From assembly GCA_002391225.1 (NCBI GenBank), contig DGRV01000021.1, positions 45,752 to 109,751 on the forward strand: 64,000 bases of DNA, given 5' to 3'. The notes beneath the pieces are model-generated. The model did not search any database. It was not told the DNA's origin and saw nothing but the letters and a program-made list of their open reading frames with translations. The DNA is from Christensenella sp. UBA4379. Its GTDB lineage: Bacteria; Bacillota; Clostridia; Christensenellales; Aristaeellaceae. Position numbers and translations under genes: made by a program. Positions within the stretch are counted from its first letter, which is position 1; each line of letters opens with the position of its first letter. Below are positions 7,698-16,795 of the stretch, piece by piece.

Positions 7698-9678
7698 ATG
7701 AAAGAGGGATTTTACTGACCGGCGGCACCGGGTTCCTGGGCACGGAGCTGGCTGCACGGTTGGCAAAGGCGGAGGAGACTTCTGTCTATGTCCTGGTTCG
7801 GGCGGCGGATCATGCGGAGGCGGCCCAGCGGCTCCGGGCCGCGTGGCAGCACGATCAAAGCCTGTATCAGGCCGTCGGCAGGCAGCTGCTTCCTCTGCCC
7901 GGCGATTTTACCAAGGCCGACCTGGGGCTGAACGCGGAGGCGCTTGAGGCCCTTCGGGACCACGTGACCCTCGTGATCCACGCCGGGGCGGAGATCGGGT
8001 TTGATAAAAGCAAGGCGGAGCTGGACCAGACCAACGTGATCGGCACCCGGAATATGATCGCTCTGTCCAAAAGCCTGCCGCGTCTGCGGCGCTTCCTCCA
8101 TATCTCTACCGCCTATGTGGCGGGCCGGAAACATGGACGGGTGATGGAGGATGAGCTTCCGGGAGAACGCTTTTCCAGCCTCTATGAGCAAAGCAAGGCG
8201 GAGGCGTAAAACCTCCTGCGGGCTTCCGGCCTCCCCTGGTCGATCTGCCGCCCGGGCATGATTGTGGGGGATTCCGAAAGCGGGTGGTCCGGAATTTCAA
8301 TACGGTCTATTATGTCTTAAAACAGCTGCTGCTGGGGAAGATCCGCCTGCTGCCCATCAGGGAGGACACGCCCCTGAACCTGGTGCCGGTGGATACGGTG
8401 GCCGACGCGGCGCTGACCGTTGCCCGCTCGGACGCCGCGGAGGGGAAGGCCTTCCATCTGACCTGCCCCAAGGATCAAGCCCCTACGGCGGGCGAACTGT
8501 GCGACGCGGTGATCGCCTGGGCCGAAAAGCATCTGTCCGTCCGGCTGAAAAGGCCCGTCTTTCTGTCCCTACCGGCCTTTAAAAAGGCGGGGCTGACCTA
8601 CAACCAAAAAGAGGACAGCCGGAAAAAGAGCAGCCTCCATAATCTGCTCATGCTGCTGCCCTATTTCTATGCGGACCAGGTGTTTGACCGGACGAATACG
8701 GACGCGCTCTGCGGCCCCTATGAAGCGGATTGGCGGAGCTACCTGGACACCTTCCTGACCTTTGCCTGCCGGAAGAATTTTATGCGGCAGACCGGGCAGA
8801 CGGTCTTTGACCAGGCCATGGTGCGGCGGGCCAGCCGCCGCTATCCCATCACCTGTTACAATGTCACCGCCGAAGGGATCGAGGCTGTCCATGGCCCGGA
8901 GGTCAACACCCGGATCGAGAAGATCCGGAACGTGCTGTGGGCCTGGGGCATCCGCAAAGGGGACCGGGTGGCCCTGACGGGCATCAATTAGGTGGACTAT
9001 TTGGCGCTGGAGCAGGCCATCGGGCTGATGGACGCGGTCAGCGAGGCCCTGCTCAAGAATTTCCGCGCCCTGGGGATCGAGATTCACAACGCCTACGGCC
9101 AGACCGAAGCGCCCCTCATCACCATCAACCGTCTGGGGGACAACGTGATCCCCACAATCGGCACAGCCCTGCCCGATACCGAGATCACCGTCGAGCCTGA
9201 TGGGGAACTGATCGTCAAGGGCCCTCAGGTGACCCTTGGATATTACGGCCTCCAGACCGAAAACATCCAAAACGGTGTCCTGCGCACGGGCGATCTGGGC
9301 CGGATGGACGAAAGCGGCCATATCACCCTGTTTGGGCGAAAGAAGGACTTTATCATCACCGCTTACGGAAAGAACATCAGCATCCCCAAAATCGAGCAGC
9401 GCATCAAGGACATCCCCGGCGTATCCGAGGCGGTGCTCGTGGGCGAAAACCGCCCCTACTGCACCGCGCTGATCTGGCTGGAGGGAACGTGCGGGGACCT
9501 TTCCGGGCAGATGGAACGGATGAACGCGGAGCTCTCCCACCCGGAACAGATCAGAAAGTTTACCGTGATGGAAAAGCCCCTCAGCATTCAGGCGGGCGAA
9601 CTGACCCCGAACCTCAAGGTGAAGCGGAACAACGTATGTACCCATTACGCCGCGGAGATCGAGGCGATGTACCGATGA
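7698..9678 (+). pseudogene. acyl-CoA/fatty-acid thioester reductase fused to AMP-dependent ligase, decayed
   Basis: The remnant begins with a Rossmann motif TGGTGFLGTELAARL, runs through the SDR-like reductase (HISTAYVAG, PGMIVGDS) and ends in an AMP-binding ligase C-terminus (NAYGQTEAP, TGDLGRMDESGHI, GRKKDFI). Lesions seen: one base missing just after the RBS-linked ATG at 7698; stop TAA at 8207-8209 inside KAEA/NLLRASG; one base missing near 8287; stop TAG at 8989-8991 inside GIN/VDYL; and an in-frame deletion near 9036 that removes the middle of the adenylation domain. The intact enzyme would have activated and reduced a fatty acid. Five lesions make sequencing error an unlikely full explanation. 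Confidence 0.85.
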
Positions 9679-10220
9679 GGGCGGCCTTTACCCGCCGGGT
9701 CCTTTCGCGTTTGGAGCGGCATACGCCCAACTGGGTCCGATGCGCGGAAGCACAGATTCTTCTGAACCTGGCTTCCCGCAGCTTTAGACTGCCGGGGCGA
9801 AGGGTTTTACATCTGCCCGCGCCGGAAGCCCTCAGGGCCTACGCCGCTTATACGGTATCATGTATGGAAAAAACGGAGGCGGATCCAAAGCGCTTGTATG
9901 AGGGCGCGTTTCAGCTGGGCAGGAAAATCCGCCGCCTGATCGGCCTCAGGAAACCGTGCGACATCCAGTGGCTGGTCTTTTATCTCTATCAGAACCTTTG
10001 CATCACCATGAGCGGCCGCCTGCCGGGGAAAATCATGGTGCCGCGCTGCTATTTCAGCGCCTTTTATTCCCCGGAGCAATGCGGGCGGATGTCCCAGGTG
10101 GACGCCGGGATCATCGCGGGCCTGTACGGGGGCGGGCAGCTTCATTTTACGGAAAGGCTCACCGAGGGCTGCGCACAGTGCAAAGCCGTTTTTCAAAGAG
10201 GGGAATGGGATGAAAAATAA
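9675..10220 (+). CDS. conserved protein, ATC-hydrolase-like, intact member of a decayed operon
   Basis: The 181-residue protein has no stops or shifts. Its ATG overlaps the stop of the ligase remnant (ATGA) and its own end overlaps the GMC gene start, so it was the middle gene of an operon. The C-terminal part (CYFSAFYSPEQCGRMSQVD, LTEGCAQCKAVF) recalls the L-2-amino-thiazoline-4-carboxylate-hydrolase-like family, where F-x-x-x-Y and T-x-x-GC-x-x-C occur. That likeness is weak and the role is unknown. No signal peptide or membrane segment is evident. Confidence 0.65.
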   Translation: MRAAFTRRVLSRLERHTPNWVRCAEAQILLNLASRSFRLPGRRVLHLPAPEALRAYAAYTVSCMEKTEADPKRLYEGAFQLGRKIRRLIGLRKPCDIQWLVFYLYQNLCITMSGRLPGKIMVPRCYFSAFYSPEQCGRMSQVDAGIIAGLYGGGQLHFTERLTEGCAQCKAVFQRGEWDEK

Positions 10221-11484
10221 GAAGACGGCCCTGGTACCGGCGCGAGCGGCGGCATGATCGCCAAAGAGCTGCAGGGCAGATACCAGGTGACCATCCTGGA
10301 GGCCGGAGGGAAATTCAGGCCCTTTTCCATGCCGATCGGCAAGCTGGCCGCCCTGCACCGCACCGGCCTCTTTTTCGACGAGCGGATGATCTGCCTGCTC
10401 CTGCCGAACATGCTGGTGGAAAAGACGGAGGACATGGTGATGGTGCGGGGCATCGGCGTAGGCGGCACCACCACCTTGGCCACCGGCAACGCCGTGCGCT
10501 GCGACGGGGCGGTCCGGGCTCTGGGGATCGATCTGGATGAACAGTGCGCGGAGCTATCCCGGGAGCTGCCCATCACCACCGACCATCAGCAGCATTGGAC
10601 CGAAACCACATGGACCATGTTCCGTCTGTTTGAACAGATGGGGCTGGATCCGGTGGGCACGCCCAAGCTCATGCGGGCCGCGAAATGCGTAGAATGCGGC
10701 CACTGCGCCATCGGCTGTCCGACGGGGGCGAAATGGGATACGCGGGCGCTGATCAAAGAGGCGGTTCAAAAAGGGGCGGTTCTCATCATCGACTGCCGGG
10801 TCACCGGCCTGGATATAGAGAACGGTCAGGTCAAAGCCGTCCACGCCCGGAGGCACGGAAAACGGGAAACCTATCAGGCCGATCTGGTGGTCCTTGCCGC
10901 CGGCGGCCTGGGTACGCCGGTGATTCCGCAGCATTCCGGCGTCCCCTGTTCCGACACCCTGTTTGCCGACCCCGTCCTCTACGTGGCGGGGCCTATGGAA
11001 AACTATGGGCAGGACCATCAGCTGCTCATGCCCTTTATCAGCCAGCAGGACGGCTATATCCTGTCCCCGTATATGGATTATCTGAGCTTCTTCTTTCATC
11101 GAAGCTGGCGGCTCCCCATGCGGAACATCGCCAGCATCATGATCAAGCTGGCAGACGAGGAAGCGGGGACCACGGACGGAAAGCACATCAATAAAACCAT
11201 GTCTCCCGCCGATCAGCGCCGTATGGACAGGGCCGTCGCGCAGAGCCAGGAGATCCTGGAGCGCCTGGGCGTCCGGGAGCGGGACCAGTTCCTGGGCACC
11301 CTGAACGCGGGCCATCCGGGCGGCATGCTGCCGCTGACGGAAGGGGAAAAGGAGAACCTTCATTCATCCGTTTTGCCGGAGAACCTGTACGTGGCCGACG
11401 CGACAATCCTGCCCCGGTCCATGGGCAACCCGCCCATGCTGACCATCATGGCTCTGGCAAAAAAAAATCGCCGCCCTTCTGTAA
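10210..11484 (+). pseudogene. GMC-type FAD-dependent oxidoreductase (long-chain alcohol oxidase-like), frameshifted twice
   Basis: From the ATG at 10210, with a GGGGAATGGG site, the frame stops after 15 codons. A loss of a few bases near 10231 within the FAD-binding G-x-G-x-x-G loop throws the start out of frame; similarity resumes in the other frame as GASGGMIAKELQGRY. The body keeps RGIGVGGTT, a cysteine-rich CVECGHCAIGCPTGAKWD as in long-chain alcohol oxidases, and the C-terminal NLYVADATILPRSMGNPP. A run of nine A near 11460 shifts the frame again; the in-frame ending would be KKIAALL with a stop at 11482-11484. A gene starting at 10254 would lack the FAD loop. Confidence 0.75.
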
Positions 11485-11714
11485 AGAGAGAGCAACATCC
11501 ATCTTTTTCTTCCATTCGCCTGGGGTGAGCGGGAGTTTTTATTTTTTTCTTTCCGACCCCACTTTTTTTGAAAGCGCCTCCGAATCGTATCGTGAAAGGC
11601 TCAAAAGCCTCAGCGCGGGAGCCCTTCCCCGGCCGGATGACGGTGCACAGTTCGACGGCCGATCCACCTTGAACAGGTTAAAAAATCAGAAAACGATTAC
11701 AGGGGGTCAAACAT

Positions 11715-12118
11715 ATGAAACGCATCATCACCAGCATCCTCGCAGCGACCGTATTGACGACTTCGATCGCGGGAACATCCCTGGCGGCCGGTTCGGCACA
11801 AGGCGACGTTTTTCAGCTCCGGCAGCAAATGACGCAGCAGCAAACCATGGAGAACCAGCAAAATCCGGCGCTCAGCCGATGTTCGGGATGCAGGCTCCCT
11901 GCGTTCAGCTGGCGCAAAATGGTCTCCGGGGATTCTTCGGTCCACAGATGCCCGGCCACATCTGGGGCTATATAGTATATCTGATCGACGACCAATATCT
12001 GTTCACCGGCGATACCATCTGGTTCGGCGCGGACGGCGGCTACAGCTTCATCATCCTAGCGGAGGACGACGACACCGAGGCCCAGGCAAGGACGGTTTTT
12101 CTAAAAAAGAAAAAATGA
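11715..12118 (+). pseudogene. secreted-protein 5' end joined to a metallo-beta-lactamase-fold fragment
   Basis: An ATG at 11715 with an AGGGGG site opens a signal peptide (residues 1-25, ending SLAAG) and a Gln-rich stretch QLRQQMTQQQTMENQQ. The plausible continuation (PMFGMQAP) is in another frame. From about 11950 that frame encodes GHIWGYIVYLIDDQYLFTGD and TIWFGADGGYSFI, the GH-x-x-G and FTGD metal-site elements of the metallo-beta-lactamase fold, without the HxHxDH part. The piece ends with the bases that match the end of tetR. I read it as two unrelated remnants fused by rearrangement. Confidence 0.55.
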
Positions 12119-12169
12119 GACAGTTTGATCAATCTGCTTCATCATGAAGCACGGCGGAATGATTCTACA

Positions 12170-12223
12170 TTGTATTTTGTCTGCATTTGGTTTATCATAC
12201 AATTGATAGTCGCGCACGACTAC
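12170..12223 (+). promoter_or_regulatory. sigma-A promoter with palindromic operator, copy 2 of the tetR-linked module
   Basis: TTGTAT at 12170-12175 and TATCAT at 12193-12198 have a 17-base spacer. After seven bases comes palindrome 12206-12223, with arms TAGTCG and CGACTA, the same site as at 5261-5278 in the other orientation. The 60 bases upstream also match the region after tetR. Confidence 0.75.
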
Positions 12224-12311
12224 GATTGATTGAATGCCGGGTGGATTCAGGTGCGTCTGAACATCCGGCCGCAGATGAAAAAGGAGGAGCTTTCCATGGC
12301 TAACGAAAAAA

Positions 12312-12752
12312 GTGATCGCGGGTCTTCAGACCATCATAACCGATTTGGCGCAGCAGGCGGACGGGCACCAGCTGCAGTCCAGGATCTTTGCCAACCTGGG
12401 CCTGACCAAGCTGGCGGATAAATACGCCGAGCACGCGGAGGAAGAGCGCGGCTGGGTGACCAAGTGCATCGACAGGCTGCTGGACCTGGGCTGCGAGGTG
12501 CGTCTGGGCGCAAAGGAAGACAAGCCCGTCTGCAAGAATCCTGTGGACTGGCTCAAGTACGACCTGCAGGTTTCCGTCGACGGCCTGGCCTGGCTGAAGG
12601 ACATCACCGAAGCTGCCCGGGAAGACTTTACCACCTTCGAGATCCTGAAGGCCTACTACCAGGATGAGGAAGAGGATATGTACTGGGCCCAGGGACAGCT
12701 GGAAATGATCGAGTGCATCGGCGTTCAGAACTGGCTGCTGCGGCAGATGTAA
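12312..12752 (+). CDS. ferritin-like protein; natural ATG appears frameshifted
   Basis: The protein of about 146 residues is all-helical with carboxylate/histidine pairs such as YAEHAEEERGW and YYQDEEEDMYWAQ, typical of four-helix ferritin-like diiron proteins. The best ribosome site, AAGGAGG, leads to ATG at 12296 (MANEK), but the run of six A at 12306-12311 puts that ATG one base out of frame. Removing one A restores MANEKVIAGLQTII. As written, translation must begin at GTG 12312. It stands behind the second copy of the palindrome promoter and is followed by a terminator, so it is a single-gene unit. An assembly indel is a real alternative. Confidence 0.75.
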   Translation: MIAGLQTIITDLAQQADGHQLQSRIFANLGLTKLADKYAEHAEEERGWVTKCIDRLLDLGCEVRLGAKEDKPVCKNPVDWLKYDLQVSVDGLAWLKDITEAAREDFTTFEILKAYYQDEEEDMYWAQGQLEMIECIGVQNWLLRQM

Positions 12753-12771
12753 GAAGAAAAAGAACCCAGCG

Positions 12772-12812
12772 GAAGCGCGCGAACGGCCTGGTTTGCGCTC
12801 TTCTGCTTTTTT
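12772..12812 (+). terminator. rho-independent terminator after the ferritin-like gene
   Basis: Arms GAAGCGCGCGAAC and GTTTGCGCTCTTC pair with two weak positions and are followed by TGCTTTTTT. Confidence 0.7.
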
Positions 12813-12902
12813 ATGTTTTTTCTTGTTGTCCCGGCAGTTCGGTGATAAAATATCTTTGAAACGGCGGCTGTTTTGCCGCTTTCTGGAACAAAGGAGTGCA
12901 GG

Positions 12903-13616
12903 ATGGGAGCATTTGAGCAGAAGGTCGCGGTGATTACCGGCGGCGGGCATGGAATTGGCAGGGCCATCGCGGAGGCGTTTCTCCGGGAGGGCGCTACGGT
13001 AGAGGTCATCGACATCCGCCCCGGGAATTGGTTTGTCGGCGACGTGGGGGACAGGGAGACTCTGGAGCGCTTTTCGGAAGCTGTGATCCGGAAGCATGGC
13101 CATGTGGACTATCTGATCAACAACGCCCCGCCGCTCATGAAGGGGATCTGCGAGTGCAGCTATGAGGACTTCGTGCAGGCCCAACTGGTGGGCGTCGCGG
13201 CCCCGTATTACCTGACCCGACTGTTTGTGTCCTGCTTTGTCAAAGGGGCGGCGGTGGTCAACATCTCCTCCTCCAGGGACCGGATGAGCCAGCCGCAGAC
13301 GGAGAGCTATACGGCCGCCAAGGGAGGCATTGCCGCCCTGACCCACGCGATGGCGGTCAGCCTGGCCGGAAAGGTGAGGGTCAACAGCATTTCTCCCGGA
13401 TGGATTGATACGACGGGCAGCGATATTGCCGGAGCGGACGCTCTTCAGCAGCCGGTGGGCCGGGTCGGAAAGCCAGAGGACATCGCGGAGATGGTCCTCT
13501 TCCTGTGCTCGGAGAAGGCGGGCTTCATCACGGGAGAAAACATCTGCATCGACGGCGGCATGACCAGGCTCATGATCTATCACGGCGACCACGGCTGGGA
13601 GCTGCATGGGGACTGA
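12903..13616 (+). CDS. SDR family NAD(P)-dependent oxidoreductase
   Basis: The 237-residue protein has the dinucleotide loop TGGGHGIG (residues 12-19), NNA at 73-75, a serine patch ISSS at 121-124 and the catalytic Tyr136-x-x-x-Lys140. This is a complete classical short-chain dehydrogenase that moves a hydride between NAD(P)H and an alcohol or ketone; the substrate is not evident. The start ATG at 12903 has an AAAGGAG site. A HAD phosphatase follows after 20 bases and a Dus gene after that, forming one operon. Confidence 0.88.
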   Translation: MGAFEQKVAVITGGGHGIGRAIAEAFLREGATVEVIDIRPGNWFVGDVGDRETLERFSEAVIRKHGHVDYLINNAPPLMKGICECSYEDFVQAQLVGVAAPYYLTRLFVSCFVKGAAVVNISSSRDRMSQPQTESYTAAKGGIAALTHAMAVSLAGKVRVNSISPGWIDTTGSDIAGADALQQPVGRVGKPEDIAEMVLFLCSEKAGFITGENICIDGGMTRLMIYHGDHGWELHGD

Positions 13617-13636
13617 GAGAAGGATGGGGGAATAGA

Positions 13637-14257
13637 ATGATCAAGAACATCGTGTTTGACATCGGCGGCGTGCTGGCCGATTATCGGATGAAGGAATTCC
13701 TGATGGAAAAGGGACTGGACGGCCCGATGATCAAACGGGTGCTGAAAGCCTCGGTCATGAACCCGTACTGGGGCAGGTTTGAGCGCGGAGAAGTCACAGA
13801 GGAAGAGACCCTGCAGGCCTTCACCGCCGCCGACCCGGAGATCGAACGGGAGCTTCGGCTGGCGTTTACCAACCTGAGCGGGATGCTTGTCAGCCGGGAT
13901 TACGCCATCCCCCTGGTCCAGCGGCTGAAAAAGGCCGGGTACGGGGTCTATTATCTGTCCAATTACTCCAAGAAAGCCTATGACGAGTGCGGGGAATCCC
14001 TGGCCTTCATGCCGTATATGGACGGGGGCATCGTTTCCTTCAAGGTCGGCATGACGAAGCCGGATCAGCGGATGTTTTCCTGCTTTCTGGAGCGTTTCGG
14101 CTTAACGGCGGAGACCTGTCTTTTTGTCGACGATACGGAGGAAAATGTCCTCGCGGCGCGGGCGCTGGGCTTTTCGGGCTTCGTATTCAGCGGCGTGGAC
14201 GGGTTGATGGAGGAGCTGAAAAAGCTCGGCGTGGAAACCACGGAGGAAGGCGTTTGA
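13637..14257 (+). CDS. HAD superfamily hydrolase
   Basis: The 206-residue protein has motif I FDIGGVLAD with the nucleophile Asp8, motif II LSNYS, a Lys in GMTKPD, and motif III VDDTEENV, plus a helical cap. The DxG form of motif I groups it with YihX-like and epoxide-hydrolase-N-like HAD proteins, which include sugar phosphatases. The ATG at 13637 follows a GGATGGGGG site. Its stop overlaps the TTG start of the following dihydrouridine synthase gene. The substrate is unknown. Confidence 0.88.
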   Translation: MIKNIVFDIGGVLADYRMKEFLMEKGLDGPMIKRVLKASVMNPYWGRFERGEVTEEETLQAFTAADPEIERELRLAFTNLSGMLVSRDYAIPLVQRLKKAGYGVYYLSNYSKKAYDECGESLAFMPYMDGGIVSFKVGMTKPDQRMFSCFLERFGLTAETCLFVDDTEENVLAARALGFSGFVFSGVDGLMEELKKLGVETTEEGV

Positions 14258-15198
14258 TCATCTATTTTGCGCCGATGGAGGGCATCACCGATGGGATCCT
14301 CCGCCGTGTCCACCATGAGCTTTTCGGGGGAGTGGACATCTACTGCCTGCCGTTTCACAAGCTGACGCAGACGATGTCCCTGCTGACCCGCGAGAAAAGA
14401 GATATTTCCCCGGAGGAAAACCGTGGGCTCCACGTACTGCCCCAGGCGCTGACGAGGGACCCCGGCCAGCTGCATGCGTGGCTTCAATCTGTGAGCGCCC
14501 GGGGATATTCCTGCGCGGACCTTAATCTCGGCTGTCCGTCGCCCACCGTGACCAAGCGGGGACGGGGCAGCGGGATGCTCCGGGACCTTTCTGCCCTGCG
14601 CGCCTTTCTGGACCAGGTGTTTTCAAAGCCGCTCCCCATCTCCCTCTCCGTCAAAACCCGCATCGGCTATGAAAGCCCGGAGGAGTGGCAGGAGATCCTG
14701 CCGCTGCTCGCCCGGTATCCCTTCGCTCATGTGACGATCCACGTCCGCACCGCACTGGAGCAGTACACCGGGGCAATCCACCCGGAAGCCTTCGGCCTGG
14801 CCCTGCGGCAGGGGCTGGCCCATCCCGTCTATAACGGGGACCTTCGGACGCCGGTGGACGTACGGGCGCTGACTGACCGCTTCCCCGGGACGAAGGCGGT
14901 CATGATCGGCCGGGGCCTTCTTTTTGACCCGGCCCTCGCGCGGCGGATCCGCGGCGGCCCGCCCGCCAGCCGGGAGGAGCTGCAGGCCTGGTACACCGCC
15001 CTTTACGAAGGCTGGAGGGACCGCTTTCAGGAGACGATCGCCCTGGGCAGGATCAAAAAGCTGATGGAGTGGCCCGTGGGAGAGGATATCAAGAGAAAAA
15101 GACTCTTGCGCCGGGCGGACCATATCGAAGGCTGCATCGAGGCGGCGCTGGGGCATGGCGGAGAAAACTCCGTCCTGGAGCCTATGAACACGATGTAA
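14254..15198 (+). CDS. tRNA-dihydrouridine synthase family protein
   Basis: Counting from the TTG at 14254, which overlaps the HAD stop (TTGA) and has a GGAGGAAGG site, the protein is 314 residues. It starts with YFAPMEGITDGILRR, the FMN-barrel opening of Dus enzymes, and has catalytic Cys94 in NLGCPSPTVTKRGRGSGML, then TIHVRT and MIGRGLLFDP, which binds FMN phosphate. Dus enzymes reduce uridines in tRNA D-loops with NADPH. An ATG further in would remove the APMEG strand, so the TTG start is preferred. Confidence 0.88.
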   Translation: MIIYFAPMEGITDGILRRVHHELFGGVDIYCLPFHKLTQTMSLLTREKRDISPEENRGLHVLPQALTRDPGQLHAWLQSVSARGYSCADLNLGCPSPTVTKRGRGSGMLRDLSALRAFLDQVFSKPLPISLSVKTRIGYESPEEWQEILPLLARYPFAHVTIHVRTALEQYTGAIHPEAFGLALRQGLAHPVYNGDLRTPVDVRALTDRFPGTKAVMIGRGLLFDPALARRIRGGPPASREELQAWYTALYEGWRDRFQETIALGRIKKLMEWPVGEDIKRKRLLRRADHIEGCIEAALGHGGENSVLEPMNTM

Positions 15199-15411
15199 AC
15201 TAATGTAGCGGAGGGCCGACGGGGATTAGAGGAACTCCAGCCAACAGAGTCCTTCCAAAGGCTCAGCTCCGGAATTGCCGCAGCTCGCTCAAGGCCAGGA
15301 AGGCCGGGAAGCATGACCGACCGTCCCGCCACCCGGAGACCCGTCCGGCATGACCAACGGCCCATCCCCAGGCGCTTCAGGCGTCCTGCCGCCGATGCAG
15401 GCGTCTGGCGA
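15199..15411. other. intergenic, no gene recognised
   Basis: This GC-rich stretch holds several short inverted repeats but no protein or RNA family that I can recognise. No ribosome site leads into its short open frames. Confidence 0.5.
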
Positions 15412-15476
15412 TTGCCTTTTTCCGAATCATTTGATATGATGTTGACAGAAGAAATCTTCCGTGCCAGACACGGAAG
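15412..15476 (+). promoter_or_regulatory. promoter and leader hairpin of the GltD-like gene
   Basis: TTGCCT at 15412-15417 and TATGAT at 15435-15440 have a 17-base spacer. A perfect hairpin, CTTCCGTG and CACGGAAG around CCAGA (15456-15476), lies in the early leader, 18 bases before the start codon, and could affect translation or bind a regulator. Confidence 0.65.
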
Positions 15477-15493
15477 CGAACGGAGGACGTACG

Positions 15494-16795
15494 ATGGCCC
15501 TGCATGTGATGGAAGAAGCGAACCGCTGCCTGCAATGCAAAAAGCCCCGCTGTCAGGAGGGGTGCCCGATTCATACCAACATCCCGGAGGTGATCCGGCT
15601 GCTGAAGGCGGGCAGGCTGAACGAGGCGGGGTGGATGCTGTTTGAAAACAATCCCCTGACCACGGTCTGCTCCCTGGTATGCAACCATGAAAACCAGTGC
15701 GAGGGGCATTGCGTGCGGGGCATCAAGGATACGCCCGTGCACTTTTCCGTGATTGAGAGCTATATTTCCACCACCTACGCCAACCAGATGGTGAAGGGGC
15801 CCGCCCCCTCCAACGGCCGAAAGGCCGCCGTCATCGGGGCCGGCCCGGCCGGGCTGACCATCGCCATCATCCTGGCCCGGTACGGCTACGGCGTCACCAT
15901 TTTCGACAGCAGGGACAAGATCGGGGGCGTGCTGCGCTACGGCATTCCGGACTTCCGGCTGCCGGACTCCGTGCTGGACGATATGGCCTACCGCCATCTG
16001 GAACTCAAGGGCATCCGCTTCCGTCCCAACACCTATATCGGCAGCGCCATCACCATTGACGATCTGTTTCGGGACGGCTACCAAAGCGTGTTCGTGGGCG
16101 CGGGCCTGTGGAAGCCGCGGAAGCTGAACATCCGGGGAGAGAGCCTGGGCCATGTGACCTACGCGATCAATTATCTGGCCAGCCCGTCGGCGTTCCGCCT
16201 GGGAGAGCGCATCATGGTCATCGGCACCGGCAACAGCGCCATGGACTGCGCCCGCACCGCCGTCCGCCACGGGGCCCGGTACGTTTCCTGTGTGAACCTG
16301 ACGGACACCCTGACCGCCAGTCAGTACGAAAGCAGCTACGCGAGGCTCGAGGGCGTGGACTTCATCTACAACAAATGCACGGTCGAAATCCGCGAGGACG
16401 GCGTGATTCTGGCGGACAGCCAGACAGACGCCGACGGAAGGATCGTCCCGGTTCCCGGGACGGAAAAGCTCTATCCCTGCACGGGCGTCATCGTCGCGGT
16501 TAGCCAGGGAGCCGAGAGCAACCTGGTGACCACCACCAAGGGGATCGACACGGTGAAGAGCGGCCTGCTCACCGTGGACGAGGACGGCCATACCAGCCGT
16601 CCCGGCGTATTCGCGGCCGGCGACGCCGCCAGCGGGGCCCGCACCGTGGTGGAGGCCGTGGCCAACAGCAAGCGGGTGGCGGAGGCCATGCACGAATACA
16701 TGCAGTCCCTGCCGATGCCCGTCACCACGGCTTACCCAGACGTTCCCGTGGTTCAGAACATCGACGCGGCGGCCCAGGCGGAGCAGGCGTTCTGA
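15494..16795 (+). CDS. FAD-dependent oxidoreductase, GltD-like (glutamate synthase beta-subunit type) with Fe-S domain
   Basis: The 433-residue protein opens with a helical Fe-S domain: cysteines 12, 15, 20 and 24 (CLQCKKPRCQEGCP) and a second set CSLVCNHENQCEGHC near residues 58-72. A FAD motif VIGAGPAGLTIA follows, then an NAD(P)H motif VIGTGNSAMDCA and the closing GVFAAGDAASG. This is the small-subunit architecture of glutamate synthase, also used by PreT and other electron-input subunits. No gltA-like partner is next to it, so it may serve another acceptor. The ATG at 15494 has a GGAGG site. Confidence 0.88.
   Translation: MALHVMEEANRCLQCKKPRCQEGCPIHTNIPEVIRLLKAGRLNEAGWMLFENNPLTTVCSLVCNHENQCEGHCVRGIKDTPVHFSVIESYISTTYANQMVKGPAPSNGRKAAVIGAGPAGLTIAIILARYGYGVTIFDSRDKIGGVLRYGIPDFRLPDSVLDDMAYRHLELKGIRFRPNTYIGSAITIDDLFRDGYQSVFVGAGLWKPRKLNIRGESLGHVTYAINYLASPSAFRLGERIMVIGTGNSAMDCARTAVRHGARYVSCVNLTDTLTASQYESSYARLEGVDFIYNKCTVEIREDGVILADSQTDADGRIVPVPGTEKLYPCTGVIVAVSQGAESNLVTTTKGIDTVKSGLLTVDEDGHTSRPGVFAAGDAASGARTVVEAVANSKRVAEAMHEYMQSLPMPVTTAYPDVPVVQNIDAAAQAEQAF

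Noticed and set aside
15199..15411. Possible SRP RNA or other structured RNA between the Dus and GltD-like genes
   Set aside because: The conserved SRP core (GGAAGC with the matching bulge) and other family marks are missing; only short random-looking stems are seen.
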